A stretch of DNA of 64,000 nucleotides from Sanghuangporus weigelae (taxonomy: Eukaryota > Basidiomycota > Agaricomycetes > Hymenochaetales > Hymenochaetaceae): positions 2,480,001 through 2,544,000 of the forward strand of contig CP137321.1 in the NCBI GenBank assembly GCA_033182465.1. The letters run 5' to 3'. The translations under genes and the position numbers were made by a program. The number at the start of each line of letters is the position of its first letter. Positions within the stretch are counted from its first letter, which is position 1. The notes under the pieces were generated by a model, which saw nothing but the letters and a program-made list of their open reading frames with translations, made no database searches and had not been told where the DNA came from. This document shows positions 49,455 to 60,685 of this stretch, one piece after another.

Positions 49455-51629
49455 CTAAGAAATCTTGTCAACAAAAGCCTTAGGTTTCCAAAGCCCGCAA
49501 CAACGCGCTTCATGCATCTCGAGCTGATCCAGCTGCGTCGATGTACTGAGGCTTTTATAGCTTCGTCCTGCTCTCCTCGCGGCTTTCTTCTCGTCGAAAA
49601 CGGAGAAACGCCTACGGAGCTCATGCACTGGTTTCTCGTCGGATAGTGTCGATTCAGACGAACCATTATCTTGTTGCTTCGCCTCTGCCTCGATCTCCTC
49701 GAGTGGCGCCAAAAGAGGATGCTGTGAGAACGGAACATAATGTGGGAGCAGGCTGTTCTTCTTTGAATCTATATCTTTGAACAGTTTCTGCGCCTCCAGC
49801 ATAGGATTCGAGCTGTGCTTGAACTTTATATCGTTCTCCTTCAGAAGCTCCGCGACGAACGCCTGTTCGAAAGGCGACTCAGGCTGGACACGACCCATTG
49901 CGATAGCACTGAGCCGCGCTTCCGACGTTCGTCTCTGAGCAGCTATCCATGCTCGCAGTTGCGCAGACTCGCGGCGCGCCTTCATGAACCTGACTGGATC
50001 AGTAGTCGCTTCGGTCGTAATCTTGTCCTCAAGCCTTGCCATCGCGAGCCGCACGTTTCGCCCCCAGTCTTCTGCATCCAGCAGATTATCATAGCGTCGC
50101 CAGTCGTCCTTGTTTGTGGTATACCTCTTGTCTTTCTCAGGAGGAGCAGGCCCTACCAGAGTCTGCAAGGAGTCACGTTTTTGAGTCTGAGTCTGGGCCT
50201 GAGCTTGGATATTTATTACTTCAGAAGGACCAGCTCCAGCAGTCTCATCACGTTCATTGGCCAGTTGATAAGCCCCGGCAAAGTCGCTTTGCAGTGCAGG
50301 ATCCCAGATCCTCGAATGAAAGTACTCTCGATTATGTTGCCGAATGAGCCGCCGAGCCTCCACAGCAGATAGATGCTTCGTCTCAATTTCAGACAGAATT
50401 TCCTTGCCGTCCCGGAATTGTCTGGGTGCTTGCGCTTCTTCTTGAGTTTGTGGTTGGCCTTGTGTTTGCGACGGTGCTGTTACTGACGGAGCAGCTACAA
50501 TATCAAATGAAGGCTTGTCATCTTGAAGCTGCCGCTTCGCATCAGCTTTCTCGTCATGACTAGAGCGCTGAGAGGAGCGCTTCGACTTTGCTCCCTCGAT
50601 TTTATCCGATGCTCCAGAAGGCTTCATGGGACACGCCTCGCCAACAGGTAAAGGTGGTTTGCGATGGACCGTCGAGCCCGGTCTTGAGTTCGGCTTCAGC
50701 ATACTTCGCAGCTTTGCTGATTGGCGTCTCTGCAGTTCTCGTCGTGGTGGATGCCAAGTTGCGCCTACCTTCTTCTGCGCCACGAGTGCATACCCGGATC
50801 CAAGTGGTGGTGTTGATCCGGACGATGGTTTCTCATCAACTGGAGCAGGTGCAGGCGTAGGCTCTACTTGAGCACGAGTTGGATCGGGTACATGAACTTG
50901 CTTCTGAGTTGGAACTTGGGGAGGCTGAGTTATATTGAGAATACTCTTTAACTTTGCCGATTCTCGCCGGGCCAGATCGCTTATTGACTGTCTTTTCTTG
51001 ACACCTTGCTGTCCATTCCCGTTCGAAACACCGGCTCTGCTCCTTGTCAGACTCTTCCTGAAACTCTTCCGGAGGTTCATCGACGGTCGGCGACTGCTCA
51101 GACTTAGGCGCCTGCTAAGTCGAGATAGTGAGCTTTCTCGCCGTGCGCCGGGGGGACGCTTCGCGGATTGGATTTGGATCGGCGAGAGCGGGAGAGGGTA
51201 GTGCGTCGTTTCTTCCCTCGCCTGCTTTTGCGCCTTCGTCCGCTCACGCAGCTCCCTCGTCTGCCGCCTCATCTCCCGCAGCGTCGCGCCGGGAGACATC
51301 GGCGAGGTGGGCAACATCGGGGGAGCAGGCGCGTTCTGCTCCCTTCGTCCACCACCATTCCCTCCACCACCTCCCCTTCTCTTTTCGCTGTCATTCCGGA
51401 TCGAGCTCCGGATAGGGACGGATTCGGCGAGTGGCGGCGTCGGCTCGTCGAGCGCGCTGAGCGGGGTGGGCATGCTGAGCGTGATGACCCTGCCGTCGCC
51501 ACGCCTCCGTGATATTGCCGACGTCGAGCGGAGCGGGGATTTAGGTGGTGGCGGTGGAGGTCGATCGGACGTCATGCTTGTTGTTGTTGTTTGGATGGCG
51601 GGTACTGAGGGACGTGCGGCGACGCTCAT
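49455..51629 (-). CDS. Hypothetical disordered protein, 724 residues
   Basis: One uninterrupted frame of 724 codons, not recognised. It starts MSVAARPSVPAIQTTTTSMT and is rich in Pro, Ser, Arg and Gln, with a run of six prolines near residue 25. It has basic Arg/Ser patches (SLSRLSRRLSLSSRRPSMNL), a charged helix (REMRRQTRELRERTKAQKQA) and a repeated (Q/A)Q(T/P)Q-type linker. The last third is less biased: WRRYDNLLDAEDWGRNVRLA and ESPFEQAFVAELLKENDIKF look like folded helices, and Cys appears only at the very end (EARCCGLWKPKAFVDKIS). Antisense open frames over it are composition shadows. Confidence 0.72.
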   Translation of the reverse strand: MSVAARPSVPAIQTTTTSMTSDRPPPPPPKSPLRSTSAISRRRGDGRVITLSMPTPLSALDEPTPPLAESVPIRSSIRNDSEKRRGGGGGNGGGRREQNAPAPPMLPTSPMSPGATLREMRRQTRELRERTKAQKQAREETTHYPLPLSPIQIQSAKRPPGARRESSLSRLSRRLSLSSRRPSMNLRKSFRKSLTRSRAGVSNGNGQQGVKKRQSISDLARRESAKLKSILNITQPPQVPTQKQVHVPDPTRAQVEPTPAPAPVDEKPSSGSTPPLGSGYALVAQKKVGATWHPPRRELQRRQSAKLRSMLKPNSRPGSTVHRKPPLPVGEACPMKPSGASDKIEGAKSKRSSQRSSHDEKADAKRQLQDDKPSFDIVAAPSVTAPSQTQGQPQTQEEAQAPRQFRDGKEILSEIETKHLSAVEARRLIRQHNREYFHSRIWDPALQSDFAGAYQLANERDETAGAGPSEVINIQAQAQTQTQKRDSLQTLVGPAPPEKDKRYTTNKDDWRRYDNLLDAEDWGRNVRLAMARLEDKITTEATTDPVRFMKARRESAQLRAWIAAQRRTSEARLSAIAMGRVQPESPFEQAFVAELLKENDIKFKHSSNPMLEAQKLFKDIDSKKNSLLPHYVPFSQHPLLAPLEEIEAEAKQQDNGSSESTLSDEKPVHELRRRFSVFDEKKAARRAGRSYKSLSTSTQLDQLEMHEARCCGLWKPKAFVDKIS

Positions 51630-52748
51630 CGTGTGTGATTCTTTCTGAGGTTGTGCTGTCTCTACTTCTGCGGCGAGAGACCTAGGACCCAGACCTAAGG
51701 ACGGACAACGTCACGAGGGACGATGGCAGAAAGAGAGAGAAGAGGAAAGAGGATAGAGAGGACAGAATGCAATACTGACTGCCTTGCTTGCTTACTCTTA
51801 GTGCTACTTTGCTTCAATCATGTCGTCACGGAGCAGATATATGTATTTGTGTACCTGACTAGACATGTCAGGTTAGGGATTGTATGAGACGTGAGGTGAA
51901 AAGAGTCTCTCTCTTAGTTTAATCTGGTTGAGATACAGTAAGTTTGCGCGTTTATCGTTTTCGTATCCATGCCTGGCTTCTTGCTCCGGTTGGAATAGTC
52001 GAGGAGACTGATATATATATATTGTTATTAGTTCTCTTCTTGAACTACACACGATGAGCCCCCACACGGTGCTTCCGTCAAGGACTTGAACCCCACACAG
52101 ATACGTACATAATGATAAAAGGGCCTGCATATCCAATCCAATCCGAGCCGCTCTCGGATCGGACTAAATACTCGGATAAATCTAACTCTGGGCTCATAAC
52201 AAGCTATCAGACCTTTTAGACTCAAATAATTCAATACAGCGATCAGACGGACGACCCAGAGTCAACGATCAGTCAGTCAGTCAGTCAGTCAGCTGGACAA
52301 TTAGTTAGCTCGTTGGTAATACAAGATGATATTGTAGTATCGTTAGCATACAGGTACTTATTTGGTTATTTATTTGAGTATCTTTAATAGTTCGAGAAGG
52401 GAGGGTCAGTGGGAGTCATCATGGGATGTGTAGCGCTATAATTTGAATGAAGTATGAGGGAGGAAGGAGGAATGAACGAAGGGGTCAAGAAAGGAATTGG
52501 ACTGAGTTGGGTTGGAGGGGTGAAGCTGACGGTAAGGTATGGACAAGAAGGACAAGAAGGATTAAGATTTTGAAGAGAAGAAGAATGAGAACAGGAACAA
52601 GAATTAGTGAACGAAGTTGAAAGAGAGGTATACTTCGTCTGTCTGAAGACGGACGATGATTGCCAAAGGAAAAATAAAAACACGAAAGCCCAATGCATAA
52701 TGTCCAAGAATCGAGTCCAAACCAAGAAAAAGAAAGGTCGACAGGGTA
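51630..52748. other. Intergenic region with simple repeats
   Basis: About 1.1 kb. It contains a CAGT microsatellite and purine-rich runs (52440-52620), but no frame with a recognisable protein. Confidence 0.4.
52270..52291. repeat. CAGT tetranucleotide microsatellite
   Basis: Five to six tandem CAGT units. Confidence 0.85.
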
Positions 52749-54223
52749 TCATGAGAGATACGTCTCCCATGTCCTCGACAGCCTCGTCAGGAACTTGCGC
52801 CGCACGCACACCGCCTTATCCCACACGCTCATCCCGCCGTACGCCTCGTCCTCCCAGTCCCTTCTGGGCACGTCCCAGTCGCGCGTCGCGTCGTCCCGTG
52901 TCGCAGCAACGACGTACAAGCGGGGATCGCGCGCCATGGCGCGCACGGCCCAGCCCTTGAGGCTGAGCTCGTCGAAGCGCCAGTAGCGCGGGTTGAGCGT
53001 GAGGACGACCATCTTGAGCGAGGGCTGTGCGAGGATGTAGTCTAGCCCTGTGAAGGAGGAGGTCGCTGCGGACCCTGTGGGCGAGGGGTTGGTGAGCGAG
53101 GAGGAGTGGAGGGAGGAGGGCGAGATGCGCAGGTCGAAGAACGGGATGCAGAGATGCGTGAGGTTGGGTGTGTATTCGAGCGGGACTGTCGGGAATGGAG
53201 GGTGAGGCGAAAATGGTGTTGAGATAGGGGAGATGAGGACTCACTGTAGTGCGAGAGACAGAGGTTGAGGATCCGGAGGTGGGTGACGCCACGGAGGAAA
53301 GCACGGCCGTTCGGGCTGGAGGTGAGTGGTGCCCAGCGATGCGGGTGGGACTGGCCCAGGACAGTGAACGAGCGACACGTCTCCGTGCTCCTCGTACTGT
53401 CATCAACTACATCATCAAAGTCGATATCAACATCCAGCTCGAGTGCGTTATTGTTCTTTGAACTCGGAAGGGAAGCGGAGGAGTCGTGCGCGAGCCAGCG
53501 CGTGGTGTCGCAGATGGTCGCGTGCGCCTCGAGGGGGAGGGCGAGCTGCTTGAGCCGTGGGCACGCGTCGAGCGTGCGTGGGGCGCAGTCGGGCGGGACG
53601 TCGAGCCAGAGCGAGCGCACGTAGCGAAGGGGGCTTACCAGTCTCCCCGTTATCTTCATCCCCGCATTCGTATTTGCATTCACTTCCCGGCTCCAATTGC
53701 ATCCATACACATCTGATGGTACCAAATCTTCATCATTGTCAGCGATAAGGTCGAGTGGATTGGGGCCGCCGCTGTGTATGACTAGCGTGCCGTATAGGAT
53801 TGGCAGGACGGCAGAGCGCACCCAGGAGGCGACGCGGCAGAGCGCGATTGCGGAGCGCCTGTGCGCTGCTGCGAGCTCGACGATGGCGAATATGAGCTCG
53901 ACGGGCAGAACGAGCTGCTCTGGTTCTGCATGTATCTCTGTCCAAGGCTCAGCCTCGACGTCCAGCGAGTAAAGGTCTTTGTCTAGGACGCCAGCGTCTA
54001 CGTCTACGTCTACTTCTACGTCGCTAGTTGAGCTCTCATCGCTGAGCGAGACGCTGTCTGAATCGCTGGCGCTTGAACTCGAATCGCAGAACTGGTCTTC
54101 GTCCTCGTCCTCGTCCTCGTCCTCGTCGTCTTCGTCTGGGATATGGTGATGCTGAAGGGGCGGGAGCGAGAGGCAGAGAGATGCCTGGTACTTTGATGGG
54201 CTGCCTAGGGGACTGAGGAGCAT
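52749..54223 (-). CDS. F-box-like protein, Agaricomycete type
   Basis: Two exons. The N-terminus holds an acidic run (DEDDEDEDEDEDEDQ) and a Ser/Asp stretch. An F-box-like segment follows (LPVELIFAIVELAAAHRRSA, then CRVASWVRSAVLPILYGTLV), the usual signature of the large mushroom family, in which LP.E....I..L is followed by R.VS.W...V.P.LY. The C-terminal part resembles the degenerate repeats of these proteins (VRSLWLDVPPDCAPRTLDAC; SLKMVVLTLNPRYWRFDELS). The intron at about 53186-53244 joins LSHY to PLEYTPNLTHLCIPFFDL. The role as an SCF ligase adaptor is inferred from the family only. Confidence 0.8.
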
Positions 54224-54415
54224 AGGATGGGTGACGGACGAGACCCAACTCGGGACCAGCCTCTATTTGTATGCGCCTCGTGTACGACACGCGGCACGCC
54301 CCTTCCGATATTCCGAGTCGAGCACACAAAAGAAAATGCCAAAAATTATATCAAAAAAATTCACGAAGTATATTCACAACGAGCAGCATATTTAGCAGAA
54401 TATTGTACATATAGC

Positions 54416-55428
54416 TCAGAGGGACGTGTGTCCGCCAGTGGACCCAAAGCCGCCTGCACCGCGCAGAGTCTCGTCCAAGTCCTAATCGGGAGTGTCATCA
54501 GCATGGAATGAGGTTCTGTTCACACAAAGATAGGCAACAGTAGGCACTCGCACTTACGTTCACTTCGACGACGTCAGGCGTCTCGATCTTCTCGATGATC
54601 AGTTGCGCAACTCGGTCCCCTTCCACGACTAATATATTCATAAGTATAACGTATTATCAAACAAAAAAGTCTTACACTCACTTTCGAAATCAGAATCAGA
54701 ATGGTTGAACAAAAGGACAAAGACGGTGCCTCGATAATCAGAGTCGATAACGCCCGCCCCTGTGTCAATCATGAACTTCGACGCTGCATCGTGACGAGTG
54801 GGGCACCAGGCATGCGGGTAAGGTTAAGTTCAAATTCAAGTCAGCGCTTCGACTCTCTCCCAAAACTCAAAAGAAAAGAAAATAGATAAGAGAAGCAATG
54901 GGATGTCTCGAATAGGACTTACCGAGCCCGCTGCGTGGTGCGACACGCCCGTAGCATCCCTTCGGCACTGCGATAGAGATCTGGGTGTCGATAAGCGCCT
55001 TGCTCTTCGCGGGCACGATTTTCTTCTCCGCACTGTATTTCACACACACATGCTGCAGTTAGTACATTTGTTTGGTATTGAGATTCCCCTATTCTTATCC
55101 CTTCCCCACCTCGCGCTCCTCCCTGAGCTCGGATCTCATCCAACCCCGGATTGGCTCGGAGATAGGGATGTACGGGAAAATAGAAGACAAATAGAGAATA
55201 CGGAAGAGGGGAAAGGACGTACCTATACAAATCGTACCCAGCCGCGTAAGGAGATCCACGCGTCGGGAGACGAGCCTTGTCCGAGAGTCTCTTGATGAGC
55301 AGCTGGGACGGCGGAGGAGGCGGAGGGGGCAAAGACTCAGCCGTGCTCTCCTCGAGTTTACGTTTCTTCGCGTCTGCTGCTACGCCTCCGTCCGGGACGA
55401 CGTTGATGACCCCATTTTCGTTTGCCAT
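54416..55428 (-). CDS. DUT1: dUTP pyrophosphatase (dUTPase)
   Basis: Five exons give all five trimeric dUTPase motifs: [20 protein letters not shown] (1), [10 protein letters not shown] (2), [20 protein letters not shown] (3), [11 protein letters not shown] (4) and the flexible P-loop [12 protein letters not shown] (5). It hydrolyses dUTP to dUMP, keeping uracil out of DNA and feeding dTMP synthesis. A 45-residue N-terminal extension carries [10 protein letters not shown], a possible nuclear localisation signal, and a run of seven prolines. The promoter shared with the divergent gene at 55695 has four ACGCGT boxes; dUTPase is a known MBF target in yeasts. Confidence 0.96.
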
Positions 55429-55500
55429 CCTTTCGTTGAGTACTGGCGCGAGTTGCTCCCTTTTTATTATTGTTTTGAGTGAAGGTACTGGGAGGGTTTG

Positions 55501-55609
55501 ACGCGTGGTAGTTGGGCGGAATCAAAGGCGTTTCTGCGACGCGTCGCGTAAAAATTGGGAATAAATAGGGATGTGACGCGTGAGAGTCACACCGTGTCTA
55601 ACCACGCGT
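55501..55609. promoter_or_regulatory. Bidirectional promoter with four MCB boxes (ACGCGT)
   Basis: ACGCGT occurs at 55501-55506, 55539-55544, 55576-55581 and 55604-55609 in the 266-bp gap between dUTPase (minus) and the gene at 55695 (plus). Four copies in 109 bp is far above chance for a six-base word, and these are the binding sites expected for the MBF subunit encoded at 6421-8816. Confidence 0.8.
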
Positions 55610-55694
55610 TTGAGTCACGGTCTGTTGAGTACCCTTTCTTTTGCTTCCGCCCACCACTTGCCTCCGTTGTTGCGTAGCTTCGATATTGAAATTC

Positions 55695-58311
55695 ATGAAC
55701 TCGGGACTAGGAACAGGCTCGCAGAGTTTACTCGCGGGCGTTGATAATACGCTTGATAATTTCTTCAAGAGTGGGGATAGTTCTGGTGCTAGTTCTGGTA
55801 GGAGTAAAGTCGGGGTGAAAGGCCCCGGGAAGGGAGGAAGTGGAAGGAGTGATGCTACTGGTACTTCCTCGGGAACGAAGCGCAAGAGGGATGTTAACTT
55901 TGCGTCGACGTTTGGGGGAACGAGCGTTAAGGCTTCGCCTACGAAGAAATCGAGGCTTCAGCTTTCCGGTGCGAAGGGCGCGGTGAAAGACAAGCAGGCG
56001 AAACTCGCAGCTCCAGTCGAGCGTAAAGACGTCGATGATACGTCTTGCTACGGGAGGACAAATACTGGAGTAGGAATGAAGGAGAAGGAACGAAGAGCGT
56101 TGGATGATGTTACGACCGTTTTGCAGAATAGTCCTCGGAAACGCACCACCACCTCCGGTGTTGCAGCGTCTGCTCACCGTTCGCCAGCTCGCAAAGGGTT
56201 CTTAAAGCGACCACATCCTGCTTCCCCTTCGTCGAGGGCGAGTACAAAGAAAGGAAGGGGAGCAGCTATTAGACTGGTCGACATGGAAGACGAAGATGAG
56301 TCTGATGCTAGTTCTGGAGATGCGGAGAACGACGTGCCCCTGCGATTGCGTGCGCCGAATTTTGTTAACACCAAGACGCCCCATCGGATGTTCAAGGATC
56401 GACTGAGAGGGCCCGCGCCTTTACCGACTCCGCCTTCGTCTAGCATACCTCCGAGACGTATACTCGCCACGGACGAGCACAAGCACAACTCTCTAGCTTC
56501 GTCAGAAATTACGCGACAGAAGGCAGGGAACAATGCGAAGAAGGGAATTGTGCACACGCCTTTCACGGTCTCGTCTACGATTGTGAAGCAGGATTATCCT
56601 ACGCCTGCTAGTATTGCTGTTCCGCGCCTCAAGCTTCTTCCTGGAGGTGTGGAGGCATCTGCGTCTCGGAATCGGATACCCGCTCCGAATCTTCAACAGG
56701 AATCTGACTCGTCTCTGACTTCCTTATCTTCATCTTCGCCTGTATGTTCTCAAGTCGAAAGCCAAGTGGTTAAAGAGGATGGAGATAAACATGATGAGAT
56801 TATCGCTTCTAGGCAGGTTGTTTCCTCCAGAAAAGATAGGGAGGACAAAGCGAAGGACAAGGCAAAGATGTACACCGTCATACCCTCATCGCAAACACAA
56901 TACATCCACTACTCGCCAACGAAGAAACGGACGTATGACTTCCTCGGATTGAATGCCCTTCCTCGCTCTCACCGACATGAGCCTACCAACTCGGAAATGG
57001 TGGTGATCCCGTGTTCGCAGACTACGTTGTCGTCTTCACCTGCTTCTAGCTCGCAAGCTGTCTATATGTCACCGCGTACGACGCGGAAGCCTGCACCTTT
57101 GATAACGAAGAAGGTGGCTGGGACGGCGATTAATTTGGTTGTTCCGACTTCTCAGGAGGATGAGGATGAGATTAGTATTCTGGATGAAAGGATCTCTTCG
57201 TCGGATTCGGATCAAGTTGTGAGATGTTCGGTGAATGCGGGCGTTTATGAAGAAAATCAAAAGCAGAGGTCTGTACTCTTATTGCTATGCGGATTATTAT
57301 TCTTATATTCCGGCTTTTTGGATTGTCAGGATTCCACCTCATGCAGACAACAGTTCGAATCCTAAATCAGAACAAAGAAAGGAGCAGGCGAATCTACATG
57401 AAGCAAAGCCATCGCATGACGATACGAAAGAGAAAGACAGGCAAGCAACGCCTACTTCACAGCCAAGGCAATTCCGATTCATAAACGCGATGCTCGCCGA
57501 CCTGGACAGGCTCACGGAGGAGGCGCGCTTGGGCATCGTTACCGCCTCACAAGTACTATCTCGACCTCGAAGCCAATCACGAAGACGTGAAGTTGAGAAG
57601 AAAAACGACGAAGAAGAGAGCGATGTGGATGATGCACGAGAAGCGCTGGTGATGCAGAGCTCGATGACGGAACCGGACGCGTCGCAGCGGGACGAAGACC
57701 CGTTTACGTTGACGAACGAGGCGTATGCGAGGCATTTGGGGCTTGCACGCATCAATGGAACGTCTCATGCGTCAGAGTCAAGATCAGAGCGCAGCTCCGC
57801 GAAAGATGCAACGACTTCACCGGCGGGTGGTTCGTGTACGCAGAGCTCGTCGACTCAGCCCGATTCGGACGAGGAGGACCCGTTCCCGACGCTCCCTCCG
57901 GCAATCGTGCCGACGTCAACGGCTGAATCGACTGCTGAGAGGACTGTCGTTGATCGGATGTTGGATGTGGGCGTTGAAGAGGCGTTTTCGAGTCAGACGG
58001 TACCTGATAGTCAGGACGAGAGTTTTCCTTTCCCGGAGCGGGAGACAGAGGAGAGGAGCGCCTCTTTGCTACTTCAGTCGCAGGTTGAGTCGGTCAGCAC
58101 GCTTGATGTGGTGAGGTGTTTGAACGATAGTGAGTTTTGTTTCGGAGTCCGGGGTATGGGGGCGGCGGGTAGGAGTGTGATGAGGTTCCGGAGGCGGGAT
58201 GATAAGCGTGAGGCGGAGGAAAGCGGGAACGAAGGAGAGGAGGAAGAGACGATGCCGAGCGCTGTACGCGACTTCCTGGCAATTTTCTCGCAGAGCGAGA
58301 GCCATAGCTAG
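55695..58311 (+). CDS. Unknown disordered protein with SQ, CDK-site and PIP-like motifs
   Basis: Two exons (intron about 57267-57329) encode roughly 850 residues with no domain that I recognise. The start at 55695 gives MNSGLGTGSQSLLAGVDNTL followed by DNFFKSG; DNTLDNFF resembles a PCNA-interacting box but lacks the usual Gln. The body is Ser/Lys-rich with CDK-type sites (SPTKK twice, SPRKR, SPARK). A short motif recurs four times: TVIPSSQTQ, VVIPCSQTT, LVVPTSQED and TVPDSQDES. Such SQ clusters are common in checkpoint kinase targets. The shared MCB-rich promoter with dUTPase points to S-phase expression. A replication or repair role is inference; there is no direct homology evidence. Confidence 0.75.
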
Positions 58312-58436
58312 AGTTATGAGGACAGTCACCGGCGTCCACACTCGCTCGTCGTCTTTCCGAGTGGTCGAGATTTCGTCGACACCTAGGATTGGTCTCGCCG
58401 ATCAGTCGATGCCTTCGTCTTTGTGATTTGGCTTGT

Positions 58437-59310
58437 TATTGCTTTTCCTTGGAATTGTTTTTATAAGAAACTTGGAACGTCGAGACCTGTACAATCTTTC
58501 ACGGCGGTAGCTTGAACTGCTCCATGGACATGTACTCGATATAGTGGACGATATGCATATTGTAGTACTATTGACATAGTTGTCCAATTACATTCATAGA
58601 GATGCTGCACAGAACGTTGGAATTAATGCATTCGAGTCTTGCCCATTCCTTTCACTGGACGGGCTTTCCGAGTCTTCTTTCCTGGTGGCTTGTCCTCTTC
58701 ATTTGAGCTGACTACTTTCTTGAGTTGTCAACGTGAGGCATCTGGACGGTCTCTGGCTGAACTGGTAGGTGCTCTGGCTGTCCGGGCGGACGACTCCAAC
58801 ACGTCCGAAAATGTGTTGAGTATGGAAAGTCTGTTCGGCTCGCATCTCTGTCTTTGTCGGTATTGCGTTTTTGTTTTGTACTTGCTTTCCTTGGAATCGT
58901 CTGATAAGAAGCTTGGAATATCAAGATCTGTATTTCTCATTCCCAGCGATACTGTAGCCTGGAGTACGTCATGGACATGTGCTCGATATAGTGGACGATA
59001 TGCATATTGTATGGCTATTGACGTGATTGTCGATTTACTTTATAAGATTTCATAGATTGAAGCAAAGCAGTAGCACTTCGAAGTGGAGAGATGAAATCAA
59101 ATTCTGAAGCCTTTCCCTTTCCTTTCACCGGAAGAGCTTTCCGAGCCTTCTTTCCTGGGGGTTGATACTCTTCATCCGAGCTCGCTGCTTCCTCGCCACG
59201 TCGACGTGAGGCATTCGGATGATCCCCGGCCGAACTGATAGATGCAGCGTCTTCCCCGTCAGACGACCACGACTCCCCTTTGATTTTGCTGAGTATGGAA
59301 CGTTTGAGCG
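58437..59310. repeat. Tandem duplication of the 3' end of a family gene
   Basis: Two units, about 58437-58850 and 58868-59310, are alignable by eye (offset roughly 437 bp). Both contain a CGATATAGTGGACGATATGC block and a coding tail; unit 1 reads PPGKKTRKARPVKGMGK, unit 2 reads PPGKKARKALPVKGKGK. Unit 2 is the real last exon of the gene at 59015-60685; unit 1 is a dead copy downstream of it. Confidence 0.85.
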
Positions 59311-60685
59311 ACTCGTCGTATCCTACGCATCTCATGGTCTGAACATTTAGCTTCTAGAGAAGAGCAGTGAGATGAAATAGATAGAGCCAGAGAAAAAAAC
59401 TTGAGAGAGCTTACCACTATTCCATCATAGAATGCTTCTAGCCTTTCTTCAAGTCCAATATCTTCGATCTTGCTGTATCGGCTTTTATCATCAAGTAACT
59501 CTTGTATCTCAGAGTCTGTGGGAGCACGCCCGAGCTCTCGATGAAGGAAAATACGAGCGATGTGCTTAGGGTGCTTTCGAAGCTCGTATCGCCAGTTGAA
59601 CTGGAACTGGAAGACATGAATTTGTAAACCCCCCGATTGCTAATTCATCCTTACGTCTAAAGGCATTCGCTTGTATTCATCCGCGGAAAGCTGATCCGCT
59701 TGCTGGAATTCATAATTGCCCAAGTAGTTCCACCCGTCATGGATGATGAAACAGGGCAATTCGGGTTGCGGATGAATGGGTGAGCCCAGCGAAAAAAATA
59801 ATCCTGGAGCACCAGGCTTGGTTGGCTTGAAAGTGCTATAAACAGATTTAAGACGATATATTTTATATCGACGTCGAGAGCAACAGCCCTTCACGACCTT
59901 TAGAAGTTTATCCAGGTCTGAAAAGTCGACATCTGCACTGCGAGATTCAATTGGAAAACAATCAAAACCGAGAGGGAGTAAACGAGAATATAAAACATCT
60001 GGGGCTGTGCCGAATGCACTGTCTGAGATATTTGGCTGCGAAAATAAGCTGGATTCATCACAAGGAAGACGATTCAACGTACATTGCGAAGGTGAGCTAC
60101 TGCTTGACGACAGACTTCAATAGAAGGTAACGTCGTAGATCCTTCAGTAGCGTCTTGTATGGCATCCTGACGTGCCTTCAACATCCAGTGATTAATGTAT
60201 TGCACAAGGTCTATCCAAGATCCACTCACAGATGATAATCCGGAGAGCAAACCAGTAGGTGGAACTGGTTCCGTATGTCTTTTCTGACTGCGGTGCTCAC
60301 TGTTCAAGTTGCCAGGAACGTCACTGGTCTGCACCTGCTGGTCGTTCTTGAGCCTTGTAGGAGCCAATCGACCACCCTCAAGACGACACTCTCTCTCCTG
60401 GAGCTGCTGTTTGTCGGTTTCGAGCTGTTCGAAGACCTTACGAAACTCTTGAGTTTGGCTATCCTTCTCAGCTCGTAAGGCAAGTAGCCGTTGCTCGAAT
60501 GCCGTCTCATTCTCTTTGGCCCTTTCCCGCTCGAAGTCCAGCTTCTTCTGGCAGTGCGCACGCAAGAAGTCCACTTCTTCTTTGTTCTGGCGAATTTCGA
60601 AGTCCAGGCGTGCTTTTAGGTATTCTTTGTCTCGCCTGAGCGCCTCCAATTCCTCGTTGACTTCGGGTGAAGAGCTAGATGCCAT
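59015..60685 (-). CDS. Lineage-specific nuclear-type protein family, copy 3 (intact)
   Basis: The most complete member in the window. It starts MASSSSPEVNEELEALRRDK with about 100 residues of coiled coil (DFERERAKENETAFEQRLLA). The conserved block then contains YKIYRLKSVYSTFKP, TKPGAPGLFFSLGSP and CFIIHDGWNYLGNYEFQQAD. FNWRYELRKHPKHIARIFLH follows, then VQTMRCVGYDESLKRSI and an acidic/basic tail with PPGKKARKALPVKGKGK. All four introns join in frame. The basic tail suggests a nuclear place. It resembles a basidiomycete-only family (possibly DUF6697, from memory); function unknown. Confidence 0.78.

Noticed and set aside
49815-51648. Several long open frames on the plus strand opposite the 724-residue protein
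   Set aside because: They are antisense shadows of a GC-rich, stop-poor coding frame and show no domain of their own.
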